Part shown: in pieces, positions 9,621 through 17,100 of the stretch
Numbering within the stretch: position 1 is the first letter of the stretch
How the letters are laid out: every line of letters begins with the position of its first letter
Assembly: GCA_963728475.1 (NCBI GenBank)
Contig: CAVSKL010000002.1
Coordinates: forward strand, 124,001 to 188,000
Direction: 5' to 3'
Source: CAVSKL01 sp963728475 [NCBI: Candidatus Eiseniibacteriota bacterium]
GTDB taxonomy: Bacteria > Eisenbacteria > RBG-16-71-46 > JABDJR01
DNA length: 64,000 bases
Notes under the pieces: model-generated
The model's database searches: none
What the model saw: the letters and a program-made list of their open reading frames with translations, nothing else
Told to the model about the DNA's origin: nothing
Made by a program: the position numbers and the translations under genes

Positions 9621-10918
9621 ACCGCCTCCCGGGCCTGCGGCGCGGGGGGGAAGAGATGCATGTCGGAGAGCGCCGCCTCCAGCACCAGGGTGGCCGCCCC
9701 GATCGCGCTCGCCCGCGGCCCCAGGGCGCTCGCCCGGACCTCGGACCCGATCAGCGAGCTCAACAGGGTCCGGAGGCGGATCGTCTCCCGGAGCGGAGCC
9801 AGGAGAGCGTCCCCCGACCGGGCCAGCTCGCCGCCGAAGATCACCACCGAGGGGTTCATCAGGTTCAGGAGGCCCGCCACCGCGATCCCCAGGTACTCCG
9901 CCGCCTCCTGCACCAGGCGGAGCGCGAGCGGATCCCGGTCCAGCGCCGCGTCCACGATCGCGTCCACCGAGATCGCCCCGGTCGAGAGCCGGCTGACGGG
10001 GTACTCGGCGATCAGCGCGCGTGCCCGCCCCACCAGCGCCGGCCCGCCCACCAGGGTGGCCAGGCATCCCCGGAGGCCGCAGATGCAGGGTCCGCCGTGA
10101 GGGTCGATGGCCATGTGTCCGATTTCCCCCGCGACCCCGCTCGCGCCCCGGTAGATCTTCCCCCCGATCACGTGGCCCGAGCCCACGCCGGTGGCCACCT
10201 TGACGTAGGCGAAGTTGTCCACCCCGCGGCCGGCGCCCCACCAGCGTTCGGCCAGCGCCCCCAAATTGGCATCGTTGTCGATGAACACCGGCACCCCGTA
10301 GGGAGCCAGGATCTCGGTCAGCCCGCTTCGCCCCTGCCACTCCGGCAACACCACCTCGGACAGGAGGTCGGGATGGCGGGGGTCCACCGGGCTCGGCACC
10401 GCGATTCCGATCCCCACCAGGCGGTCCATCCCGTGGGGCCGGGCGGCCAGGCACGCGTCGCAGAGCTTCACGATGAGCGCGCGCGTTCCCTCGGGGTCGG
10501 TGCGGACGGGATGGCTCTCCTGCTGCCAGTCCAGCACCCCTCCCCGGAGGTCCGTGAGCACCGCGGTCACATGGGTCGCCCCCATTTCCACGCCCAGGAT
10601 GGCGAAGGCGTCGTCCTTGAACTCGAGGACGATGGGGGGGCGCCCGCCCGCGGAAGGCCCCACCCCGACCTCCTCCACCAGCCCGGTGGGGAGGAGGAGG
10701 CCCACGATCTCGGATACGGTGGAGCGCGAGAGGCGGGTGCGGCGGGCGATCTCGGCCCGCGAAATGCGTCGTTCCCGCCAGATCAGGCGGAGGATGGATT
10801 CGGCCAGAGGCCGGCGGCGTCTCGGCGGGGCCGGGCGGATGCCCTTGGCCGCCGCGGGCTCCGGTCCCGCGGCCCCCGGTTCCTTCCGGGCGGAGCCCGG
10901 CCTGCGTCGTCCGTTCAT
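9617..10918 (-). CDS. ROK family transcriptional regulator
   Basis: Sugar-responsive regulator of 433 residues. A basic N-terminal tail of about 35 residues precedes a winged helix-turn-helix (about 38-95, with RAEIARRTRLSRSTVSEIVG). A ROK kinase-like fold follows: GVEMGATHVTAVLTDLRGG is the phosphate-1-like loop, and PHGGPCICGLRGC is the zinc-binding CxCGxxGC motif. The residue usually following as Glu is Ala here. The gene is second in the operon with four-base overlaps on both sides, so it is co-transcribed with the genes it presumably controls. A local ROK regulator beside laminarinase, beta-glucosidase and an Opp-type importer is also seen in the Thermotoga maritima beta-glucan locus. 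Confidence 0.93.
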   Translation of the reverse strand: MNGRRRPGSARKEPGAAGPEPAAAKGIRPAPPRRRRPLAESILRLIWRERRISRAEIARRTRLSRSTVSEIVGLLLPTGLVEEVGVGPSAGGRPPIVLEFKDDAFAILGVEMGATHVTAVLTDLRGGVLDWQQESHPVRTDPEGTRALIVKLCDACLAARPHGMDRLVGIGIAVPSPVDPRHPDLLSEVVLPEWQGRSGLTEILAPYGVPVFIDNDANLGALAERWWGAGRGVDNFAYVKVATGVGSGHVIGGKIYRGASGVAGEIGHMAIDPHGGPCICGLRGCLATLVGGPALVGRARALIAEYPVSRLSTGAISVDAIVDAALDRDPLALRLVQEAAEYLGIAVAGLLNLMNPSVVIFGGELARSGDALLAPLRETIRLRTLLSSLIGSEVRASALGPRASAIGAATLVLEAALSDMHLFPPAPQAREAV

Positions 10919-12267
10919 TTGTGGAAGTACACGTTGTCCAGGTAGAGGGTCTTGGAGTCGCTGGAGATGATGAGCTGGGCGAGGTGCCCCCGGCTCGTCA
11001 GCCCGGTGAAGTTCGCGAGCGGGATGTCCAGCCCCACCCACCGGCCGGCCGTCACCGGCGGGGTGGAGCCCGCGTTGAAGGCCAGCTCGTTCTCCTTGTC
11101 GTCGCCGCCCCCGTACGCCCCGTCCGCCCCGAAGTCGACCAGCTTCACCTTCACCAGCTGCCCCTGGGCCAGCCACACGTCCAGGTGGAACCCGTTCATG
11201 GCCCCGGCGTCGATGGGATTGGTGGTGAACTCGATCCCGGCGTAGGTGAGGTTGGTGTAGGCCTTGACGTCGTTGCCGGAGATCTTGAAGTCGCTCACGT
11301 CGGCCAGGTCCCAGCTCGCGGACCAGGTGTCCACCGCCGCGTTGGGGTAGACGTTGCTGAAGAGCGAGATCACGTTGCCGGGGGCCGGAGTGGGGTCGGG
11401 GGCGGGCGCGGCCGGCGCCGCGGTCACGTTCACGGTGAGCGCTCCCGCCGCGGGCACCGTTCCCAGCATTCCGGTGACGTTCGCGGTGCCGGTGCCCACC
11501 GCGCGGATCGTGCCGTTCTGCACCGTGACCACGGAGTCGTTGGACGAGGCGTAGGTGAAATAGCCGGGGGAGTGGTTGACGGTGCGGTCAGTGCCGTCCA
11601 CGTTGAAGGTGGTGCGGGTGCCGTCCACCGCGACTGTGGCCCCCACGAACGCCCCCACCACCTTGGGGGCGATGCCCGGCCGGGGATCGGAGATGCCGGC
11701 GGTGTCCTCGAACCGGACCTCGTCGAACCAGAGGTCGTAGCCCGCGCCCTGCTGGGGGGCCGCGGCGAAGTAGAAGAGCCCCCGCTCGTCATCGAGTCTC
11801 TCCGGGAGGGGTATGGGGAGGACAATCCGGGTCCAGGAGGTGGTGACCTGGATGGCGGAACGGCTCGCCTCGTACTTCGAGGTCCCGGTGTTGTCGTTGC
11901 CCAGCCCGGCCACGTCCAGGGTCACCGCCTTGCTCGCCTTGGCCCAGAGGGTGAGCGCGTTGTACCCGGAGAGGTCGCGGGCGTAGGCGGCGGTGAAGGC
12001 GCCCCCGGCGTATCCGGTCGCGGGCACGCTGATCCGGAGCGAGGCGGTGCCCTGGTAGCGCTCGGTTCCGTCGATGGACACCGCGTCCACCTTGGATCCC
12101 AGAAACGCCTGGTAGTCGACGCCGTTGCCGAAGGTGTCGGTGAACACCGCCGGGTCGGTGTCGGAGGGAACCGGATCCAGGCCGGAGGTGCTGCGGGTGC
12201 AGCCGAAGGCGAGCAGGGCCGCCGGCGCCAGGGTGGTGAGGATGAGGATCCGCTTTCCGAGGGTCAT
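10915..12267 (-). CDS. Glycan-associated lipoprotein with Ig-like and carbohydrate-binding-like domains
   Basis: Exported lipoprotein of 450 residues and first gene of the beta-glucan operon. The ATG at 12267 is preceded by GGAGGCAGGGA. The signal ends in LLAFGC, a lipobox. Residues about 40-200 resemble a CBM-like or CIA30-like beta-sandwich (NALTLWAKASKAVTLDVAGL, LWFDEVRFED). About 225-305 is a bacterial Ig2-like domain (YASSNDSVVTVQNGTIRAVG, GTANVTG). A linker rich in Ala and Pro leads to a second beta-sandwich ending LIISSDSKTLYLDNVYFHK. No catalytic motif is visible. A role in surface capture of glucan chains, analogous to SusE/F-type proteins, is inferred from position and fold class only. 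Confidence 0.75.
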   Translation of the reverse strand: MTLGKRILILTTLAPAALLAFGCTRSTSGLDPVPSDTDPAVFTDTFGNGVDYQAFLGSKVDAVSIDGTERYQGTASLRISVPATGYAGGAFTAAYARDLSGYNALTLWAKASKAVTLDVAGLGNDNTGTSKYEASRSAIQVTTSWTRIVLPIPLPERLDDERGLFYFAAAPQQGAGYDLWFDEVRFEDTAGISDPRPGIAPKVVGAFVGATVAVDGTRTTFNVDGTDRTVNHSPGYFTYASSNDSVVTVQNGTIRAVGTGTANVTGMLGTVPAAGALTVNVTAAPAAPAPDPTPAPGNVISLFSNVYPNAAVDTWSASWDLADVSDFKISGNDVKAYTNLTYAGIEFTTNPIDAGAMNGFHLDVWLAQGQLVKVKLVDFGADGAYGGGDDKENELAFNAGSTPPVTAGRWVGLDIPLANFTGLTSRGHLAQLIISSDSKTLYLDNVYFHK

Positions 12268-12363
12268 TCCCTGCCTCCGGGGGTGCATTATGGGGGGCCG
12301 GAGGTGGGGCCGGAACCCTCGGAACTCCAGGCTCATCCCCATCTTTGTTCGGCGTCCGTGCAA

Positions 12364-12392
12364 ACTATGAGACCCCCGGAGGGCGGTGTCAA
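12364..12392 (-). promoter_or_regulatory. Sigma-70-like promoter of the beta-glucan operon
   Basis: Reading the minus strand, a perfect TTGACA -35 (12387-12392) is followed by a 17-base spacer and CATAGT as -10 (12364-12369). This lies about 97 bases upstream of the lipoprotein start at 12267, so transcripts would carry an untranslated leader of roughly 90 bases. It overlaps the upstream edge of the radical-SAM remnant, so the operon promoter probably lies in replaced DNA. The binding site of the ROK regulator is expected nearby but cannot be assigned by eye. Confidence 0.55.
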
Positions 12393-12506
12393 GCGCGAGT
12401 CGCGGGCTTGCCGGCCGCCGCGCAGTCGCGGGTGGAGACACCCGGCGCTCCCGCCGAAGGTGGTGGCCCGGGGCGGCTGCGGCTGAACGCCGAACTCCGC
12501 CCGCGG

Positions 12507-12896
12507 GAAACCGCCTGCATCATCTACTACCCGTCGCCGGGGACCGCGAGCCACGATCTCTGCCGGGAACACGGAATCCTGACCGGCCGGGCCGCCACCC
12601 ACAACGGGGACCGGGTGATGATCCGCCAACCTTCGGTGAGCGAGGTGGAGATGCTCTTCGCCCACCGCTACTTCCACCGGCTGGTGCGGCTCTATCGCGG
12701 GATCGGCCGGCTGCCTGGACCTCTGTCGCGGGTGATGGGCCGGGGAACGGACGGGGTGCTGGGCTCGCGGTGGCTTCCGCGGCGGGCGCTCCTGGGGTTC
12801 AGGGAGGCGCTGGTGCGGTGCCGGAGCGGAGTTCGGGGTCTGGGAAGCGGGAGGCGGGGGGAATCTGCGGGGCGGCGGAGCGCCCTTCCCGGGTAG
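12507..12896 (+). pseudogene. C-terminal remnant of a B12-binding-type radical SAM protein
   Basis: An open frame ending at 12896 contains TACIIYYPSPGTASHDLCRE followed by HGIL. This resembles the segment just after the radical-SAM barrel in cobalamin-binding radical SAM enzymes, where a YPxPGTxLYxLCxExG pattern is common. It continues with SVSEVEMLFAHRYFHRLVRLY, like the C-terminal helical tail of that family. No cobalamin domain, CxxxCxxC cluster or barrel precedes it. The frame can be extended upstream to 12345, but that part is low-complexity and overlaps the operon promoter. I therefore read it as a decayed 3' fragment. Family assignment is moderate; that it is broken is likely. Confidence 0.45.
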
Positions 12897-12912
12897 CGGG
12901 AGCCGCCGGGGC

Positions 12913-12948
12913 AAAAAAAATGGGAGGGGGCGGATTCCGCCCCCTCCC
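12913..12948 (-). terminator. Rho-independent terminator of the RRM gene
   Basis: On the minus strand a perfect 13-bp stem (arms 12922-12934 and 12936-12948, GGGAGGGGGCGGA and its complement) is followed by an A and then eight T residues (12920-12913). It starts 11 bases after the RRM protein stop codon. Confidence 0.9.
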
Positions 12949-12958
12949 CACCGAGGTC

Positions 12959-13243
12959 TTACCAGCGGGAGGGGCGGGAACCGCCGCCGCCGCCGCCGCT
13001 CTGACGAGGCTTGGCCTCGTTCACCTTGAGGGCGCGCCCTTCGATCTCGTGATTGTCCAGGGCCTTGATGGCCTCCTGGGCGCCGGAGTTCATTTCAACG
13101 AAGCCGAAGCCGCGCGGCCGGCCGGTTTCGCGATCGGTGATGATCGCGGTCGACTCGACCTCTCCGTACTGGGAGAACATGGTGCGGAGGTCTTCTTCGG
13201 TCATGCTGAAGGGCATGTTGCCCACGTAGAGCTTCTGAGACAT
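12959..13243 (-). CDS. RNA recognition motif (RRM) RNA-binding protein
   Basis: Small single-domain protein of 94 residues, like the cold-induced glycine-rich RNA-binding proteins of cyanobacteria and other bacteria. RNP2 is LYVGNMPF (residues 5-12) and RNP1 is RGFGFVEM (about 44-51); both keep the RNA-stacking aromatics. A short Gly-rich tail ending SRPSRW follows. AAGGAA precedes the ATG. It is monocistronic: a strong terminator follows directly, and the stretch upstream is non-coding. Likely role is binding single-stranded mRNA, perhaps during cold or stress. Confidence 0.95.
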   Translation of the reverse strand: MSQKLYVGNMPFSMTEEDLRTMFSQYGEVESTAIITDRETGRPRGFGFVEMNSGAQEAIKALDNHEIEGRALKVNEAKPRQSGGGGGGSRPSRW

Positions 13244-13722
13244 GGTGTTCCTTCTTGGGTGAGTAACGCACGAACCTCACCCGTCATCTGCTAGGGTCGG
13301 GCGGGGCTCACCACCACGGATGGGTGGTGCAGTTCCGTCCGCGTCTTCATTGGAACACCGGATCGGGGAGAGCGCTCGCGAAGGAACTCGGAAAATCATC
13401 CGGATCGCATCAGGAGGTTCTTCGAGAAGGTGCGCCAAGTGCGCGGGAAGAGACTAGCACAGCGCGGCTCGGGGGGAAATGCAAACATTTCGAACCCAGC
13501 GGGCGCCCGGCCCCGGGGCCGGCGGCCGGCTCCGGCCGGCCCGAGGGTCCCGCGGCCTCCTGGAAAACTTGCTAACATCTTGTTGTGGAGTGGAATAGCC
13601 GTGCGGTGCCGCAGATCGGGGCACCCCACCAGCGAGTCTGTCCCCTCTCGATGCGGCGGGAGGAGACCCCCGCCCATGGCGCCGCGGCCCGAAACTCGAT
13701 ACCCTCCGGTCTCCCTGCCCCT
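13244..13722. other. Non-coding stretch between the RRM gene and tRNA-Leu
   Basis: This stretch of 479 bases contains no supportable gene; the short open frames here lack ribosome sites and recognisable protein. It must hold the 5' leader and promoter of the RRM gene (minus strand) and the promoter of tRNA-Leu (plus strand). I cannot place either confidently. Local AT-richer spots lie around 13483-13493 and 13564-13590. Confidence 0.5.
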
Positions 13723-13812
13723 GCCGGGATGGCGAAACTGGTAGACGCAACGGACTTAAAATCCGTTGGGCCTTGACGGCCCGTGGGAGTTCAAGTCTCC
13801 CTCCCGGCACCA
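13723..13812 (+). tRNA. tRNA-Leu (anticodon UAA), CCA encoded
   Basis: The acceptor stem GCCGGGA (13723-13729) pairs with TCCCGGC (13802-13808), followed by A and encoded CCA. The anticodon stem ACGGA/TCCGT encloses the loop CTTAAAA (13755-13761), giving anticodon TAA at 13757-13759. The long variable arm GGGCCTTGACGGCCC is typical of a class II tRNA, and the T arm is GGGAG/CTCCC with loop TTCAAGT. All leucine-tRNA features are intact. A diverged 3' fragment of a tRNA-Leu lies about 240 bases downstream. Confidence 0.97.
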
Positions 13813-13880
13813 TAGTTGGCGCGCTGGTGGTAAGTTAGGGGCAGCCGACGGTTCTTGTGGAGTGGGGGGGCCGAACCGGC

Positions 13881-14010
13881 CTAATCGTACGTGAGCGCGA
13901 ATACGGTGTCGGTCAGCCAGCGCCTGAAGCCCTCGTTATCCATGAACTGCTTGAACAGTTCCGTATCGTCCTGGAGCACTGCCATCATCACGCGCGCCAG
14001 CGCCTTATCT
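13881..14010 (-). pseudogene. C-terminal remnant resembling a type I restriction HsdR subunit
   Basis: Reading the minus strand, a frame ending in TAG at 13881-13883 gives LDKALARVMMAVLQDD, then TELFKQFMDNEGFRRW and LTDTVFALTYD. This matches my recollection of the extreme C-terminus of HsdR-type restriction/helicase subunits, which often end in an FRRWLxDxVF-like helix. Only about 43 residues remain and nothing upstream encodes the rest. It lies between an intact tRNA-Leu and a partial tRNA-Leu copy. Both facts suggest the leftover of an integrated defence-carrying element. The identification rests on memory of the family and is moderate. Confidence 0.4.
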
Positions 14011-14050
14011 AGCAAACAATTGCAAGATGCCTCTCTCTGCGATGCGTTCC

Positions 14051-14111
14051 GGAGTTAGAATCCGTTGGGCCTTGAAGGCCCGTGGGAGTTCGATCCTCCC
14101 TCCCGGCACCA
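14051..14111 (+). repeat. 61-nt 3' fragment of a tRNA-Leu (att-like partial duplication)
   Basis: This segment aligns without gaps to 13752-13812 of the intact tRNA-Leu with six mismatches. It covers the anticodon loop, variable arm, T arm and CCA. The loop reads GTTAGAA, so the anticodon would be TAG (Leu), and the T loop is the canonical TTCGATC. The 5' half (acceptor strand and D arm) is missing, so it cannot form a tRNA. It could be the right-hand attachment site of an element integrated in tRNA-Leu, or the stump of a second leucine tRNA gene destroyed by recombination. Confidence 0.75.
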
Positions 14112-14185
14112 ATGTCGGAAGGGCGGCGGCCGAAGAACGGCCACAGGGATCACCGAGCCCGGCCGATCCTTCCCGGCACGCCGCC

Positions 14186-17100
14186 TCACCGCACCACCAC
14201 CATCCTTCCCGTCGCGGAGAACCCGGCCGCGCGCAATCGGTACAAGTACACGCCGGCGGGGACGGGTTGCCCCTGGCCGTCGCGGCCGTCCCAGGTCACC
14301 TGGTGGTGCCCCGGCGCCTCGTTGCCGGCGGCGAGCACGCGCACCCGGCGGCCCGCCACGTCGAAGATCTCGATCGCCACGGCGGCCGCCCGCGGGAGCG
14401 CGAAGCGGATGGTGGCGCGCCCGGTGGACGGGTTCGGAGCCGCCGCGCTCAGCACGAACGCCGGCGGCGCGTCCGTGGGGTCGCCCACCGCCGTCTGTCC
14501 CGGCTCGATTACCGTGACCGCCTGGTCCACCGCCGGCGCCGGGAGCACGTGCTGCACGATCCCCGAGGGCCAGCGCACGATCAGCGAATCCACCGTCGTC
14601 GCCGCGCCCAGGCCGAAGCTCGCCACCGGCGCGTCCTGCGAGCAGAATCCCGACCCGCCCGAGAGTTCGCGGATCCTCGTCACCCCGCCCGCCGCGACCT
14701 CCACCCGCGCCCCGATCCCCGCCCGGTTCGACACCGTCCCCTGAAGCTTCACCTGCAGCCAGCGGCTGCCGTTCGCCGTCTCGTTGCGGAAGAGCTTGTT
14801 CGCCCCATCGCGGTTGGCGAGGTAAAGGTCGAGATCGCCGTCGTTGTCGTAGTCCCCCCACGCCACCCCCTGGCCGCCTCCCGCGTCGCCCGCCGGCCCA
14901 TCGACGACGTCCACGAATTCGCCGCCCCCCTGGTTGCGGAACAGCCGGTTCGGCGCGGAGTAGTTGTCGGCGACGTAGAGGTCGAGGTCGCCGTCGTTGT
15001 CGTAGTCCCCCCACGCCACCCCCCAGCTCGAGCTGTTGTCGCCCAGCGGTCCGCTGGTGGCGTCCACGAACACCCCTCCGCCGTCGTTGCGAAAGAGCTT
15101 GTTGCCTGGACCGTCGTTGGCGAGGTAGAGGTCGAGGTCGCCGTCGTTGTCGTAGTCCCCCCATGTCACGCCCGTGCCCTGGCCCGTGTCGCCCAGGGGG
15201 CCGCTGGTGGCGTCCACGAACACGCCGCCACCGTCGTTGCGGAACAGCTTGTTGGCCTGCCCATAATTGGCGAGGTAGAGGTCGAGGTCGCCGTCGTTGT
15301 CGTAGTCCGCCCACGCCACGCCGTCACCCTGGCCGGTGTCGCCCAGCGGGCCGCTGGTGGCGTCCACGAACACGCCGCCGCCGTCGTTACGGAGCAGCTT
15401 GTTGGCCTGCCCAAAGTTGGCGAGGTAGAGGTCGAGGTCGCCGTCGTTGTCGTAGTCCCCCCACGCCGCGCCGATGCCGTCGTCCGGGTCGCCCAGGGGG
15501 CCGGCGGTGGCGTCCGTGAACCCACCGCCACCGGCGTTCCGGAACAGCTTGTTCGACCCGGAGACGACGGCATGGTAGAGGTCGAGGTTGCCGTCGTTGT
15601 CGTAGTCCCCCCACGCCGCGCCGAAGCCGGCACCCGCATCGTCCAGGGGGGCGGCGGTGGCATCCGCAAACACTCCGCCGCCGTCGTTGCGCAGCAGCTT
15701 GTTTGACGATCCATTGTTGGCGAGGTAGAGGTCGAGGTCGCCGTCGTTGTCGTAGTCCCCCCACGCCACGCCCGTGCCCTGGCCGGTGTCGCCCAGCGGG
15801 CCGCTGGTGGCGTCCGCGAAGGCCTGCCCGCTCTCCACCACCGTCACCGCCTGGTCCACCGCCGGCGCCGGGCTCACCGTCTGCACGATCCCCGACGGCC
15901 AGCGGATGACCAGAGAGCTCACCGTCGTCGCCGCGCCCAGTCCGAAGCTCGCCGTCAGCGCGTCCTGCGAAAGAAAGCCCGACCCGCCCGAGACCTCGCT
16001 GATCCGTGTCACCCCGCCCGCCACCACGCTCACCCGCGCCCCGATCCCAGCCCGGTTGGACACCGTCCCCTGGAGCTTCACCTGTAACCAGTGGTTGCCG
16101 TTCGCGGTCTCGTTGCGAAACAGCTTGTTCGCCTCGAGGCCGTTGGCAACGTAGAGGTCGAGGTCGCCGTCGTTGTCGTAGTCCCCCCACGCCACGCCCC
16201 AGCTCGAGCCGGGGTCGCCCACCGGGCCGCTGGTGGCGTCCACGAACACCCCTCCGCCGTCGTTGCGGAACAGCTTGTTCGCCGAGCCGTAGTTGGCGAG
16301 GTAGAGGTCGAGGTCGCCGTCGTTGTCGTAGTCGCCCCAGGCGACGCCCTCGCCGTGGCCGGCGTCGCCCAGGGGGCCGCTGGTGGCGTCCACGAACACC
16401 CCACCGCCGTCGTTACGGAACAGTTTGTTGGCTCCATCGAGGGTGGCGAGGTAGAGGTCGAGGTCGCCGTCGTTGTCGTAGTCCCCCCATGCCACGCCGG
16501 AGCCGTGACCCGTGTCGCCCATCGGACCGCTGGTGACGTCCACGAACATGCCGGCACCGTCGTTGCGGAACAGCTTGTTCGCTGAGCCGTAGTTGACGAG
16601 GTAGAGGTCGAGGTCGCCGTCGTTGTCGTAGTCCCCCCACGCCAAGCACCCGCTCGAGCCGGTATCGCCGAGTGGGCCGCTGGTGGCGTCGACGAACACG
16701 CCGGCACCGTCGTTGCGGAGCAGCTTGTTGGCGCCGTTGCTGTCGGCAAGGTAGAGGTCGAGGTCGCCGTCGTTGTCGTAGTCGCCCCACGCCATGCCGA
16801 AGCCGTAGCCCGAGCCGCCGAGCGGACCGCTGGTGACGTCCACGAACCCGCTGCCGCCGTCGTTGCGCAGGAGCTTGCTCGGAGATTCATAGTTGGAGAC
16901 GTAGAGGTCGAGGTCGCCGTCGTTGTCGTAATCCCCCCAGGCCGCAGCAAGGCCGTAGCTCGGGTCGCCCAGCGGTCCATTGGTGACATCCACGAACACT
17001 CCACCGCCGTCGTTGCGGAACAGCTTGTTCGCCGAGCCGTAGTTGACGAGGTAGAGGTCGAGGTCGCCGTCGTTGTCGTAGTCCCCCCACGCCACGCCCC

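Noticed and set aside
13324-13813. Several short frames between the RRM gene and tRNA-Leu
   Set aside because: They overlap each other and the tRNA, lack ribosome sites and are low complexity.
14055-14111. Second complete tRNA-Leu gene
   Set aside because: Only the 3' 61 nt are present; the acceptor 5' strand and D arm cannot be found upstream.
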